Assembly (NCBI RefSeq): GCF_004137255.1
Contig: NZ_SDWT01000001.1
Location: 310,001-374,000 of the forward strand
Source: Nocardioides oleivorans
GTDB taxonomy: Bacteria; Actinomycetota; Actinomycetes; Propionibacteriales; Nocardioidaceae
Direction: 5' to 3'
DNA length: 64,000 nucleotides
Part shown: piece by piece, positions 24,973-36,940 of the stretch
How the letters are laid out: each line of letters begins with the position of its first letter
Position numbering within the stretch: the stretch's first letter is position 1
Translations under genes and position numbers: made by a program
The notes under the pieces: model-generated
The model's input: the letters and a program-made list of their open reading frames with translations, nothing else
Database searches by the model: none
Told to the model about the DNA's origin: nothing

Positions 24973-25539
24973 ATGGGCAAGGCCGACGACACCCGACGGC
25001 GGATCATCGCCGCCGCGACCGCGGAGTTCGTGGCCCACGGACTGGCCGGCGCGCGGGTGGACCGCATCGCGTCGCAGGCGCGGATCAACAAGGCGCAGCT
25101 CTACCACTACGTCGGCAACAAGGACGCCCTCTTCGCGGCCGCCGTCGCCGAGCTGGTCGTCGGCACCGTCGGCCGGGTGCCCCTCACCGTCGAGGACCTG
25201 CCCGGCTACGCCGCCCGGATGTACGACGCCTACCTGGCCGACGCGTCCCTCGTCCGGCTGCTGACGTGGTCGCGGCTCGAGAGCCGGCCCACCGGCGACC
25301 TGTTCAGCGCACCGCACCACGACGGACCGGCGCTCGCGAAGCTGTTCGAGGCGCAGGCGGCCGGGCGGCTCGTCGCCGACGTCGAGGTCGAGGACATGTG
25401 GTCGATGCTCATCGCGCTCTGCGCCACCTGGGCGCAGGCCTCGCTCACCCTCACGGCGGACGCGGCCGACCCCGAGACCGTGCACGAGCGTCGCCGTCAG
25501 GCGCTCCGCGCCACGGTGACGCGCGCGTTCGTGCGCTGA
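24973..25539 (+). CDS. TetR-family transcriptional repressor
   Basis: 188 residues. The N-terminal helix-turn-helix is typical: DDTRRRIIAAATAEFVAHGLAGARVDRIASQARINKAQLYHYVGNKDALFAAAV (about 5-58). The C-terminal ligand-binding and dimerisation half is helical and not conserved enough to name an inducer. It probably binds the 24935-24950 palindrome, repressing itself and the divergent alcohol dehydrogenase. An aldehyde or alcohol inducer is an inference from that target. Confidence 0.9.
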   Translation: MGKADDTRRRIIAAATAEFVAHGLAGARVDRIASQARINKAQLYHYVGNKDALFAAAVAELVVGTVGRVPLTVEDLPGYAARMYDAYLADASLVRLLTWSRLESRPTGDLFSAPHHDGPALAKLFEAQAAGRLVADVEVEDMWSMLIALCATWAQASLTLTADAADPETVHERRRQALRATVTRAFVR

Positions 25540-25578
25540 ACCGGGGCCCGGAGCAGGCGGACCGGCCCGGCGCCGTGC

Positions 25579-26861
<1,283 letters not shown>

Positions 26862-26862
<1 letters not shown>

Positions 26863-27290
26863 TACTGGTTCCCTCCAGCGTCGGGGGTGGACTGGGTGAT
26901 GTGGGTCAGGTCGTCGGGGCCGAAGGCGTCGGGCAGCACCTCGGACATCGGCTTCACGCCCGAGACGGTCCAGACCAGCAGGTCGCGGCCGCCGTGCTCG
27001 AACAGGAGCTGGCGGCACCGGCCGCACGGCATGATCACCTCTTCGGCCCCGTTGACGCACACGAAGTGGGTCAGCCGGCCGCCGCCGCTCGCGTGCAGCT
27101 GGGAGACCAGTCCGCACTCGGCGCACAGCACGACGCCGTACGCCGCGTTCTCGACGTTGCAGCCCACGACCAGGCGGCCGTCGTCGGCCAGCGCGGCGGC
27201 GCCGACCGGGTAGTGCGAGTAGGGGGCGTAGGCCCGCCCCATCACCTCGACCGCGGCGCGTTTCAGCTCGTCCCAGTCCGTCTGTTCCAC
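26862..27290 (-). CDS. cdd: Cytidine deaminase
   Basis: 142 residues from GTG 27290. An upstream in-frame ATG at 27308 is possible, but CATAGT lies 6 bases before the GTG in the arrangement of a leaderless -10 box, so the GTG is preferred. The zinc-site motifs are CAE (Cys56, Glu58) within GCNVENAAYGVVLCAE, and PCGRC (Cys89, Cys92). It converts cytidine or deoxycytidine to uridine or deoxyuridine, which DeoA or its relatives can then phosphorolyse. It is divergent from the BMP importer genes. Confidence 0.93.
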
Positions 27291-27296
27291 GCCGCA

Positions 27297-27302
27297 ACTA
27301 TG
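27297..27302 (-). promoter_or_regulatory. -10 box of the cdd-deoA promoter (CATAGT)
   Basis: Read on the minus strand, CATAGT ends 6 bases before GTG 27290. It matches the leaderless spacing seen at several other genes in this window. Confidence 0.4.
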
Positions 27303-27443
27303 GACCATCTCGTGATCGGCAGGTCACGGGCATGTTTCGCCGAAAGATCTCCTGCACGTTTTAGGTCTCAAACGCATTTCGGAACGCGCCATCCACGTGA
27401 CGGGGAGCGTGGGGGCAGGCATCATGACGCCGAACGCTGACCC

Positions 27444-27455
27444 CACCCCGGGGTG
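27444..27455. promoter_or_regulatory. Perfect 12-base palindrome upstream of the BMP lipoprotein gene
   Basis: CACCCCGGGGTG is fully self-complementary and ends 9 bases before the GGAGG ribosome site (27465-27469). The spacer from cdd (27291-27474) also holds TTTCG-c-CGAAA at 27335-27345. Either could be an operator for the nucleoside importer. Confidence 0.4.
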
Positions 27456-27474
27456 CACGAACTTGGAGGCATTT

Positions 27475-28596
27475 GTGTTGAAGACGAGGAAGGTCGTCTC
27501 GAGCGGCCTCGTGGCGCTGCTTGCGGCCGCGACCCTGGCTGCGTGTGGAGACGCTCCCGAGGAAGACACCACCACCGGCGGCAGCGGCTCCGAGAGCTCC
27601 GCCCCCGCCAGCGACGTCAAGCCGTGCATCGTGTCCGACGCGGGTGGCTTCGACGACAAGTCGTTCAACCAGCTCAGCTACGAGGGCGTCGAGCAGGCCG
27701 CCGAGGAGCTCGGCGTCGAGATGGTGCCGGTCGAGTCCAACAGCGAGAACGAGTACGCCCCGAACATCGAGAGCCTGGTCGGCCAGGGCTGCACCGTCAT
27801 CGTCACGGTCGGCTTCGCGCTCGCCGCGGCGACCAAGGAGGCCGCTGCGGCCAACCCCGACATCGAGTTCGTCCTGATCGACGACTCCGCCGACGGCGGC
27901 GACGACGGCGCGACCTTCGACGGCAAGGCCGACGAGCCCAACATCAAGCCCCTCCTCTACAACACGGCCCAGGCCGCGTTCCTGGCCGGCTACGCCGCCG
28001 CCGACTACAGCAAGTCCGGCGTCGTGGGCACCTACGGCGGCATGCCGTTCCCGACCGTCACGATCTTCATGGACGGCTTCAAGCAGGGTGCGGAGTACTA
28101 CGCCGAGGAGAAGGGCAAGGACATCAAGGTCGTCGGCTGGGACGGCAAGGACGGCTCCTTCACCGGTGGCTTCGAGGCCAACGAGGCCGCGACCAACGCC
28201 GCCAAGCAGCTCATCGACCAGGACGCTGACGTGATCCTGCCCGTCGGTGGCCCGATCTACCAGGGCGCCGTCACCGCCATCGAGGACTCCGGCAAGGACG
28301 TCGTCATGCTCGGCGCCGACGCAGACGTGTTCGAGACCGACCCGACCACGCAGGACGTCATCTTCACCTCGGTCCTGAAGAACATGAAGATCTCGACCTA
28401 CGAGGCGATCATGGCTGCGGGCGACGACTCGTTCACCTTCGACCCCTACATCGGCACCCTCGAGAACGACGGCGTGGGCATCGCGCCGTTCCACAACTTC
28501 GAGGACAAGGTCAACCCCGACCTGCAGGGCGAGCTCGACACGATCAAGGACGGCATCATCGACGGCTCGATCAAGGTGAACTCCTACCTGGGCTGA
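27475..28596 (+). CDS. BMP-family nucleoside-binding lipoprotein
   Basis: 373 residues from GTG 27475 (TTG 27478 is also possible), set by GGAGG at 27465-27469 and by the lipoprotein signal LAAATLAACG with lipidated Cys24. The mature protein is a basic membrane protein/PnrA-type binding protein: CIVSDAGGFDDKSFNQLSYEG is the family opening, followed by GFALAAATKEAA, FLAGYAAADYS and GVVGTYGGMPFPTVTIFMDG. These receptors bind purine or pyrimidine nucleosides and feed the ABC importer encoded just downstream. A strong terminator separates it from the ATPase gene, so it can be made in excess over the membrane complex. Confidence 0.92.
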   Translation: MLKTRKVVSSGLVALLAAATLAACGDAPEEDTTTGGSGSESSAPASDVKPCIVSDAGGFDDKSFNQLSYEGVEQAAEELGVEMVPVESNSENEYAPNIESLVGQGCTVIVTVGFALAAATKEAAAANPDIEFVLIDDSADGGDDGATFDGKADEPNIKPLLYNTAQAAFLAGYAAADYSKSGVVGTYGGMPFPTVTIFMDGFKQGAEYYAEEKGKDIKVVGWDGKDGSFTGGFEANEAATNAAKQLIDQDADVILPVGGPIYQGAVTAIEDSGKDVVMLGADADVFETDPTTQDVIFTSVLKNMKISTYEAIMAAGDDSFTFDPYIGTLENDGVGIAPFHNFEDKVNPDLQGELDTIKDGIIDGSIKVNSYLG

Positions 28597-28634
28597 TCAC
28601 CAGCACCACCCAGCACCACCCAGCTCACTGGGGA

Positions 28635-28662
28635 GGGAGGCCGACGGCACCGTCGGCCTCCC
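28635..28662 (+). terminator. Rho-independent-type terminator after the BMP gene
   Basis: A 13-bp perfect GC-rich stem (28635-28647 with 28650-28662), extendable by outer A-T and G-C pairs, is followed by TCTTCTTT. It starts 38 bases after the BMP stop and is the clearest intrinsic terminator in the window. Confidence 0.85.
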
Positions 28663-28730
28663 TCTTCTTTGCCAGACCCACGGCGCGATCTTTGGCACAC
28701 CTGCGCCTCAGCCGTGACCGATCCGACCCC

Positions 28731-28736
28731 TAGGAT
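28731..28736 (+). promoter_or_regulatory. -10 box upstream of the importer ATPase (TAGGAT)
   Basis: TAGGAT ends 8 bases before ATG 28745, giving the ATPase-permease genes their own promoter after the BMP terminator. Confidence 0.5.
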
Positions 28737-28744
28737 GCGATGCC

Positions 28745-30264
28745 ATGAGACTCGTCCTGCGAGGCATCACCAAACGCTTCGGCAGCGTGGTGGCCAACGA
28801 CTCGATCTCCCTCACCGTCGAGCCCGGAGAGATCCACTGCCTGCTCGGCGAGAACGGCGCCGGCAAGTCGACCCTGATGAACGTCCTCTACGGCCTCTAC
28901 AAGGCCGACGAGGGCGAGATCGAGCTCGACGGGGTCGTCCAGCAGTTCACCGGCCCGGGCGACGCGATGGCCGCCGGCATCGGCATGGTCCACCAGCACT
29001 TCATGCTCGTCCCCGTCTTCTCCGTCGCGGAGAACGTGATGCTCGGCAACGAGTCCACCGGGTTCGCCGGCTCGCTCGACGTCGAGGCCGCCCGCGCCCG
29101 CGTCACCGAGATCTCCGACCGCTTCGGCTTCCACGTGAAGCCCGACGCGATCGTCGAGGACCTCCCGGTCGGCGTGCAGCAGCGGGTCGAGATCATCAAG
29201 GCCCTCTCGCGTGACGCCGAGCTGCTCGTCTTCGACGAGCCCACCGCGGTGCTCACGCCCCAGGAGACCGACGAGCTGATGGACATCATGCGCCAGCTCC
29301 GCGAGGCCGGGAAGGCCATCGTCTTCATCACCCACAAGCTCCGCGAGGTCCGCGAGGTCGCCGACCGGATCACCGTGATCCGCCACGGCAAGGTGGTCGG
29401 CGAGGCCGACCCCAAGGCCAGCAACGCCGAGCTCGCCTCGATGATGGTCGGGCGCCCGGTCGAGCTCGTGGTCCACAAGGACGCACCGACGCTCGGCGAC
29501 GACGCGCTCGTGGTCACCGACCTCCGCGTCGTCGACCCGGCCGGCCACACGCAGGTCGACGGCATCAGCTTCACGATCCGCGCCGGCGAGGTCCTCGCCG
29601 TGGCCGGCGTGCAGGGCAACGGGCAGACCGAGCTCACCGAGGCCATCCTCGGCCTCCAGGACGACACGTCGGGCTCGATCACGCTCGACGGCGTCGAGCT
29701 GGTCGGGCGCACCACGCGCAAGATCCTCGACGCGGGCGTCGGCTTCATCCCCGAGGACCGCCAGGTCGACGGACTGGTGCCGAACTTCACCATCGCCGAG
29801 AACCTCATGCTCAACCGCAGCTTCAGGTCACCATTCGTGAAGAACGGCGCGCTGCGCATCGGCGCCCTCCGCGCCTTCGCCGACCAGAAGCTGAAGGAGT
29901 ACGACGTCCGCGCGAGGGACATCGACTCCCTGGCCGGCAATCTCTCGGGCGGCAACCAGCAGAAGGTCGTCGTGGCCCGCGAGCTCTCGCGCGACCTGCG
30001 CCTGCTCGTCGCGGCGCAGCCGACCCGCGGTGTCGACGTCGGCTCGATCGAGTTCATCCACAAGCAGGTCGTCGCGACCCGCGACCGTGGCATCCCGGTG
30101 CTCGTGGTCTCCACCGAGCTCGACGAGGTCGTGGCGCTCGCCGACCGGATCATGGTCCTCTACCGCGGCCGCATCGTCGGCATCGTGCCGGCCGACACAC
30201 CTCGCCAGACGCTCGGCCTCATGATGACCGGCGAGCGCCCCGACGACCTGAAGGACGTGGTCGC

Positions 30265-30268
<4 letters not shown>
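28745..30268 (+). CDS. Nucleoside ABC transporter ATP-binding protein (two ABC domains)
   Basis: 507 residues with two ABC domains in tandem, as in the sugar/nucleoside CUT2-like importers. Domain 1: Walker A GENGAGKST (35-43), Walker B LLVFDEPTAVLT and H-loop FITHK, with a non-standard signature LPVGVQQR. Domain 2 (from about 255): Walker A is degenerate (GVQGNGQTE), but the signature LSGGNQQK (about 400) is canonical. One weak and one strong site is usual for this family. It powers the two permeases that follow and overlaps the first by 4 bases. Confidence 0.93.
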
Positions 30269-31520
<1,252 letters not shown>

Positions 31521-31524
<4 letters not shown>

Positions 31525-32825
31525 GCACCGCGATCGAACAGCCCACCCCCGAGAGCGGCGGGCTCGCGCCCGACACCGTCGTCACCCCGACCAAGGGGGC
31601 GGGCGCGCGCAAGCTGCCGATCATCCTCGGCGTGCTGGCCCTCGGCCTGGCGATCGTGCTGATCCGTGCGGGCCACTCGGGTGACACCACGTTCCGCCTG
31701 GCGACCGACTCCGACTTCGTGAGCCTGCCCGACATCGTCGTACCCTCCGCCGGGACCGCCTGGACGATGGTCGTGGTCTGCCTGGCGCTCACCGCCGAGG
31801 CCGTACGCCGCATGCTGGCGCGCTCGAGGCAGCCGATGTGGATCCCGATCGGCTTCGCCCTCGCATGGATGGTCGGCTTCCTCAGCTGGGCTGCTGCCGA
31901 CAACCGGATCCTCATCGTGAGCCTCCTCGGCGGGGCGATCGCGCTGGCGATCCCGCTGGTCTTCGGCGCCCTGGGCGGAGTGCTCGGCGAGCGTGCCGGC
32001 GTGGTCAACATCGCCATCGACGGCCAGCTCCTCCTCGGTGCCTTCGCCGCGGCGATCACCGCCTCGCTGACCGGCTCGCCGTGGGCCGGGCTCGTGGCCG
32101 CGGGACTGGCCGGCGCACTGGTCGCGCTCGTGCTTGGCCTCTTCGCGATCACCTACTTCGTCGACCAGGTGATCGTCGGCGTGGTGCTCAACGTGCTCGT
32201 CGTCGGACTGACCAACTTCATGTTCCGCCAGGTGCTCACGCCCAACGCCGAGGCGCTCAACTCCCCCGACCGCTTCCCGCGGGTCCCGATCCCGGTGCTG
32301 GGCGACATCCCGCTGATCGGCCCGATCTTCTTCCGCCAGACCGCGGTCGTCTACGTGCTCTACATCATCGTCGCGCTCGTCGCCTGGGCGCTCTACCGCA
32401 CGCGGTGGGGCCTGCGGGTCCGCGCGGTCGGCGAGCACCCGAAGGCGGCCGACACGGTCGGCATCAAGGTCAACCGCACCCGCTACCGCACGATCCTGCT
32501 CGCGGGCGCGATCGCCGGCCTCGGTGGCGCCTACTTCAGCCTCGTGTCGGTCGCGGGCTTCAACCGCGAGATGACCGGAGGCGCGGGCTACATCGCGCTG
32601 GCTGCGGTCATCTTCGGCAAGTGGGACCCGATCCGCGCCACGCTGGCCGCGCTGCTCTTCGGCTTCGCGTCCAACCTGCAGGGCGTGCTCTCGGTCCTGG
32701 GATCCCCGGTCCCGAGCCAGTTCATGCTGATGCTGCCCTACGTCATCACGATCTTCGCGGTGGCCGGCCTGGTCGGGCGCTCGCGGCCACCTGCCGCGGA
32801 CGGCGTGCCCTACAAGCAGCAGTAG
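31521..32825 (+). CDS. Nucleoside ABC transporter permease 2
   Basis: 434 residues, BPD_transp_2 family, the partner of permease 1. Matching landmarks are GGVLGERAGVVNIAIDGQLLLGAF, FVDQVIVGVVLNVLVVGLTNFMFR, the coupling segment GLRVRAVGEHPKAADTVGIKV, and GYIALAAVIFGKWDP. The N-terminal third has extra hydrophobic segments compared with permease 1. GTG start at 31521 overlaps the previous stop. It is the last gene of the importer run; the nucleoside deaminase 20 bases later has its own promoter signal. Confidence 0.92.
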
Positions 32826-32833
32826 GACAGGCC

Positions 32834-32839
32834 TACTGT
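32834..32839 (+). promoter_or_regulatory. -10 box of a leaderless promoter (TACTGT)
   Basis: TACTGT ends 6 bases before ATG 32846 of the nucleoside deaminase gene. Confidence 0.45.
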
Positions 32840-32845
32840 CGGGGG

Positions 32846-33337
32846 ATGACCGATCTCACCGACGTGACACCCGACGACCTCACCCACCTCCTCCGGTGCG
32901 TCGAGCTGGCCCACGAGGCGCTGGAGGCGGGCGACGAGCCGTTCGGCTCGGTGCTCGTGGGGCCAGACGGCGACGTCCTGCACGAGGACCGCAACCGCAC
33001 CTCGAGCGGCGACCAGACCCGCCACCCCGAGCTCGAGCTCGCGCGGTGGGCCGCCGAGCACGTGCCCCCGGGCCTGCGCCCGGGGTGCACCGTCTACACC
33101 TCCGGCGAGCACTGCGCGATGTGCTCGGCCGCGCACGCGTGGGTCGGGCTCGGCCGGATCGTCTTCGCCGCGTCCACCGAGCAGCTCACCGCCTGGCGCC
33201 AGCTCTGGGGCATGCCGCCCGGCCCCGTCGCTCCCCTGCCGATCAACGTCGTGGCACCCGAGCTCCCCGTGGCCGGCCCGGCGATCGAGCTCGCCGACGA
33301 GCTGCGTGAGCTGCACCTGCGGGCCTCGACGCGCTAG
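32846..33337 (+). CDS. Nucleoside/base deaminase, CMP/dCMP deaminase superfamily
   Basis: 163 residues. The zinc motif is HPELE (a Pro version of the usual HAE) followed by TSGEHCAMCSAAH, with the two Cys ligands. This combination is seen in guanine or cytosine-type and related bacterial nucleoside deaminases. The start is ATG 32846, 6 bases after a TACTGT box. It lies directly behind the nucleoside importer and presumably deaminates an imported base or nucleoside. The exact substrate is not readable. Confidence 0.85.
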   Translation: MTDLTDVTPDDLTHLLRCVELAHEALEAGDEPFGSVLVGPDGDVLHEDRNRTSSGDQTRHPELELARWAAEHVPPGLRPGCTVYTSGEHCAMCSAAHAWVGLGRIVFAASTEQLTAWRQLWGMPPGPVAPLPINVVAPELPVAGPAIELADELRELHLRASTR

Positions 33338-33365
33338 GTCCCCGCAGCCGGGTCACCGTCGCCGG

Positions 33366-34550
33366 TCAGGCGCTGAGCGCGGTGACCGCGGCCTCGGCGA
33401 GCACGCGGGAGGCGATGGGCGTGGCGGCCTCGTCGACGCGGAGGTTGCCCTGGTGGAGGTCGTACGTCGGCCCGCCGGGCGTGCGGGTGCCGAGGCGGGC
33501 CATGGCACCGGGGATGGAGTCGAGGTACCAGCCGAAGTCCTCGCCGCCGAGGCTCTGCGCCGTCGAGACGTGGCCGTGGGGGCCGAGGACCCGGTCGAGG
33601 GCGACGCCGAGGAGCCCGGTGGAGACCGGGTGGTTGACGACCGGCGGCACGCCGCGCTGGTAGTTCACCTCGGCGGTGATGCTGTAGGGCGCGACGATCG
33701 TGGCGATCAGCTGGCGGATCAGGTGCTCGGCTTCGCCCCAGGCGACGGCGTCGAGCATCCGCACCGTGCCGGCGACGACACCGCTGTGCGGGATCACGTT
33801 GTGGGCCGAACCGGCCTTCACCACGCCCCACACGACGGAGACACCGGCGCGGGGGTCGAGGCGGCGGCTCAGGATGGCGGGCAGCTCGGTGATCACCTTG
33901 CCGAGCGCGAAGGTGAGGTCCTCGGTCAGGTGCGGACGCGAGGTGTGGCCGCCCTTGCCGGAGAGCTTGATCGTGAGGGCGTCGGCCGCGCCGGTGAGTG
34001 GTCCCTCGCGCAGGCCGATGCGGCCGACGTCGAGGCTCGGGTCGCAGTGGAGGCCGAAGACGTGGGAGACGTCGTCGAGCGCGCCGGTGGAGATGAGGTG
34101 CAGGGCCCCACCGGGCATGACCTCCTCGGCCGGCTGGAACAGGAGCCGCACCCGGCCGGGCAGCAGCCCGCGGGCGGCGACCTCGGCGAGCGCGAGGCCC
34201 GCACCGACCAGTCCGGCGGTGTGCACGTCGTGGCCGCACGCGTGCGCCACCCCGGTGACGGTGCTCTTCCACGGGTCGGCGGTCAGGTCGTCGACCGGGA
34301 GCGCGTCGAGGTCGGCGCGCAGCGCGACGAGGGGGCCGTCGGTGCCGATGTCGGCCAGCACTCCCCCACCCTCGGGGCGGGTGATCCGCCAGCCGGTGCC
34401 GTCGAGCGCCGCCTCGACCACGTCGGAGGTGCGGGACTCGGTCCAGCTCAGCTCGGGGTGGGCGTGCAGGTCGCGGCGGAGCGCGACGAGGTCGTCGGCG
34501 TGCTTGTCGACGACCTCGGCGATGACGGACGTGGCGGGGAGATCAGGCAT
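33366..34550 (-). CDS. M20-family amidohydrolase (aminoacylase/amidase type)
   Basis: 394 residues from ATG 34550, preceded by GGGAGG. Metal and catalytic motifs are ALRADLDALPVDD, GVAHACGHDVHTAG and FQPAEEVMPGGALHLI. The lid/dimerisation domain contains LSGKGGHTSRP and HNVIPHSG, and the late ligand region is SLGGEDFGWYLD. It hydrolyses N-acyl amino acids or similar amides, but the natural substrate is not determined. Codirectional with the type-VII-like cluster upstream (35-base gap), but with its own ribosome site and no functional link that I can see. Confidence 0.9.
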   Translation of the reverse strand: MPDLPATSVIAEVVDKHADDLVALRRDLHAHPELSWTESRTSDVVEAALDGTGWRITRPEGGGVLADIGTDGPLVALRADLDALPVDDLTADPWKSTVTGVAHACGHDVHTAGLVGAGLALAEVAARGLLPGRVRLLFQPAEEVMPGGALHLISTGALDDVSHVFGLHCDPSLDVGRIGLREGPLTGAADALTIKLSGKGGHTSRPHLTEDLTFALGKVITELPAILSRRLDPRAGVSVVWGVVKAGSAHNVIPHSGVVAGTVRMLDAVAWGEAEHLIRQLIATIVAPYSITAEVNYQRGVPPVVNHPVSTGLLGVALDRVLGPHGHVSTAQSLGGEDFGWYLDSIPGAMARLGTRTPGGPTYDLHQGNLRVDEAATPIASRVLAEAAVTALSA

Positions 34551-34585
34551 GACCTCCCCAGAGTAGTGCGCGACGCCGTCCGGCC

Positions 34586-35593
34586 TCAGGATGTCCCGAC
34601 ATCCGCGACGAGGCGCAGCGGATCTCCGTCGGTCAACGAGCCGGCGTCCTGCTCGCTCCACGTGAGGGTGCGGACGAGGGAGATCGCAGGCGGGCTCGCC
34701 TCGTCACCGGCGAAGACCTGCTGGGTGCGCAGGGCGGACTCGGCGGTGAGGAAGTCGGTGAGCAGGGTCGCGTCGGCCGGCGAGTCGGCGACCGTGCTCG
34801 CGTCCTCCATCGCCGTGACGCCGTAGCGACCGCCGGAGCCGTCGCGCAGGTCGCGCGCACCGGTGTAGGCGTCGACCACCCACCAGGTGCTGCCGTCGTC
34901 CGCCCAGCCGAGGTCGGAGACCCAGGCCAGCGACCGCGCCGCGACCGTGCAGGTGAGCCGACCGGACACCGACGCCGGCTCGAGGGACGGCTCGCACGCG
35001 AGGTCGGTCGGGCCGGCCTCGTCGGCGTACAGCTCACCCGCCCCCGCGGGCGTGCGCTCGCCGGAGCCCACGCCGACCCCGAGGCGTACGCCGTCGAAGT
35101 CGACGTCGACCCTGACGTCGTCGAGGTCGTCGCCGGAGCCGACGGGCACGAAGGCCGCCGTCGTGCCGGTCGAGGAGCCGCCGGCGACGGAGTAGGCGTC
35201 GCCGAGGGCGTACTCCTCGTCGCCGACGACGACGGAGACGGTCGCGGGGACGTCGTCGGCGATCACGAACCCGGTGACGTCGTCCGGCACGCCTTCGGAA
35301 GGGACGAACTCCCAGTCGACGCCGATGACCTGCTGGTCGTCGGCGAGCCCGTCGTCCGAGCCCGGCTCGACGAGGTCGGGGTCGAGCGCCTCGGGGTCGG
35401 ACACGGTGAGCTCGACCCGGCCGTGGGGCAGCTGGACGTAGGTGTCGGTGCCCGAGATCGCGGCGTCGCCGACGGCCGGGAGGGCCTCCGCCCCGCCGGC
35501 TGCGCCCCCGCTGCTGTCGTCACCGCAGGCTGCAGTCGTCAGGAGGACCATGCAGGCGAGGGCGACGGGTGCCCCACGCCGGACCCGCGCCAT
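34586..35593 (-). CDS. Putative secreted lipoprotein of the type-VII-like cluster
   Basis: 335 residues from ATG 35593, which overlaps the stop of the upstream gene by one base. The N-terminus is a signal with a lipobox-like end (LLTTAACGDD; Cys at about 24). The mature part is acidic, rich in Gly, Asp and Val, and beta-rich, with no catalytic motif. It contains a YADEAGPTDLACEPS segment and a second cysteine in SGRLTCTVAARS that could form a disulphide. I do not recognise the family. It closes a four-gene coupled operon. Confidence 0.65.
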   Translation of the reverse strand: MARVRRGAPVALACMVLLTTAACGDDSSGGAAGGAEALPAVGDAAISGTDTYVQLPHGRVELTVSDPEALDPDLVEPGSDDGLADDQQVIGVDWEFVPSEGVPDDVTGFVIADDVPATVSVVVGDEEYALGDAYSVAGGSSTGTTAAFVPVGSGDDLDDVRVDVDFDGVRLGVGVGSGERTPAGAGELYADEAGPTDLACEPSLEPASVSGRLTCTVAARSLAWVSDLGWADDGSTWWVVDAYTGARDLRDGSGGRYGVTAMEDASTVADSPADATLLTDFLTAESALRTQQVFAGDEASPPAISLVRTLTWSEQDAGSLTDGDPLRLVADVGTS

Positions 35594-36096
35594 CAGTCGT
35601 GGTTCTTGTAGGTCTCGTGGCGCAGGTCGCGCACGGCCTGGCGCAGCTCGGCGACGACCTTGTTGGCGGCCTCGGTCGCGGCCTGGGCGATGCCGGAGGT
35701 CCCGATCCTGTCGGCGGACCCCGGGGCGACCGTCACGGTCCAGAACTGCAGGCCGACGCAGGTCACGCTCACGCTGCCGTCGTTGCTCGACGCCTCGACG
35801 GCGAGCTTCTCGTAGGCCTCGCGGTAGGCGATGTCCCGCGGTCGCTCGATGTGGGGCACGTTGGGCTCGAGGACCTGCTTCTTGACGCCCTCGTAGGTCG
35901 CGGCACGCGCCGCGAACAGCAGCCGGGCGAGACGGCTCAGCTGCTCGCCCGTCTCCTGGTCGCCACGCCGCTCGGCGAAGCCGGGGTCGATCGTGATCTC
36001 GATCTGGTCGGGCCACCGCAGGTGTGCGAACAGCTGGCCGTTGGGCGTCGACACGTCGACGGGGTGGCGCTGGAGCTCTTCGTTCAGGACAGGCAT
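35593..36096 (-). CDS. Uncharacterised protein of the type-VII-like cluster
   Basis: 167 residues from ATG 36096, preferred over GTG 36102 because GAGGA lies 7 bases before it. No signal peptide or membrane segment. A central helix (LSRLARLLFAARAATYEGVKKQVLE) is followed by strands (SVSVTCVGLQFWTVTVAPGS) and a final helix (GIAQAATEAANKVVAELRQAVRDLRHETY). The last 60 residues loosely resemble YbaB-type or ESX-associated cytoplasmic proteins, which might suggest a chaperone for the neighbouring helical proteins. This is weak inference. Confidence 0.65.
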   Translation of the reverse strand: MPVLNEELQRHPVDVSTPNGQLFAHLRWPDQIEITIDPGFAERRGDQETGEQLSRLARLLFAARAATYEGVKKQVLEPNVPHIERPRDIAYREAYEKLAVEASSNDGSVSVTCVGLQFWTVTVAPGSADRIGTSGIAQAATEAANKVVAELRQAVRDLRHETYKNHD

Positions 36097-36106
36097 GGTC
36101 ACATCC

Positions 36107-36940
36107 TCACTTGAGGCCGGTCAGGCCGCCGGGGCCGGTGCCGAGGTCGACGGTCGGGAACTCGTAGCCACGGCCTCCGCCGTCGAGCCAGCCGGTGATG
36201 CCCTCGAGGGCTTCCTGCACCTTGGTCTCCTGCGTGACCAGCTCCTCGTTGAGCCGGTTCAGGCCGGTCTCGATCCCACCCGCGATGTCGTCGGGCGAGT
36301 CGCCCGACCAGTCCACGGAGGCCGCGGAGCCCGCGACCGCGAAGCCGCCGGCGACCGCGGAGATCGCGACGGCAGCACCGACGCTGGCACCCGCGGTGAC
36401 GGGCGCGAGCGCGACCGCGACGACCGCGCCGACCACGGTCAGCGCGAACGCCGCCTGCGAGCCGTTGGTGTCGCCGAGTGCCTGGGCAGCGGACAGGGCC
36501 TTGCTGGAGATGTCCTCGAGGTCGTTCTCGACGGCGGTCCAGATGGCCTTCTCGGCGTCGAGCGCACCGCGCAGCACCGAGACGGCGTTGTAGTAGTTCT
36601 TCATGACGCCCGGGAAGGGCACCTCGATGTTGTCGCGGAAGGACTCGGCCGCGTTGCCCCGCCACTCGGTCAGCTCGCCACCGACGGAGGCGATGTCGAG
36701 CAGGGTGATGTTGGGCTGGACCGGCGTGTTGCCGATCGGGTCGCTCGAGACCTCGCCCGACGACAGCTTCTGCATCGCGGCGAGGGCCTCGGACATGCCG
36801 TGGTCGAAGGCGCCGGGGCTGGCGACGGTGAGCCAGGGCTCGAACGCCGCCTCCACCCGCGGGACCGCGTTGCGGGCGCACACGGTGCAGTAGTCGTTCA
36901 TCGCCGCGGTGATCTCGGAGACTCGGGAGCTGATGCTCAT
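36107..36940 (-). CDS. WxG-containing helical protein with a hydrophobic core, possible type VII substrate
   Basis: 277 residues from ATG 36940, overlapping the stop of the small helical protein by 4 bases. The N-terminal 150 residues are predicted helical and include the turn EWRGNAAESFRDNI (WxG type), flanked by long helices (VSEITAAMNDYCTVC before; ALDAEKAIWTAVENDLEDISSKALSAAQAL after). A Gly/Ala/Val-rich hydrophobic hairpin of about 45 residues follows (roughly 168-212), then another amphipathic helix. There is no signal peptide. This layout is typical of ESX/LXG-like secreted or pore-forming proteins, but no ESX machinery is present here. Confidence 0.65.
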   Translation of the reverse strand: MSISSRVSEITAAMNDYCTVCARNAVPRVEAAFEPWLTVASPGAFDHGMSEALAAMQKLSSGEVSSDPIGNTPVQPNITLLDIASVGGELTEWRGNAAESFRDNIEVPFPGVMKNYYNAVSVLRGALDAEKAIWTAVENDLEDISSKALSAAQALGDTNGSQAAFALTVVGAVVAVALAPVTAGASVGAAVAISAVAGGFAVAGSAASVDWSGDSPDDIAGGIETGLNRLNEELVTQETKVQEALEGITGWLDGGGRGYEFPTVDLGTGPGGLTGLK

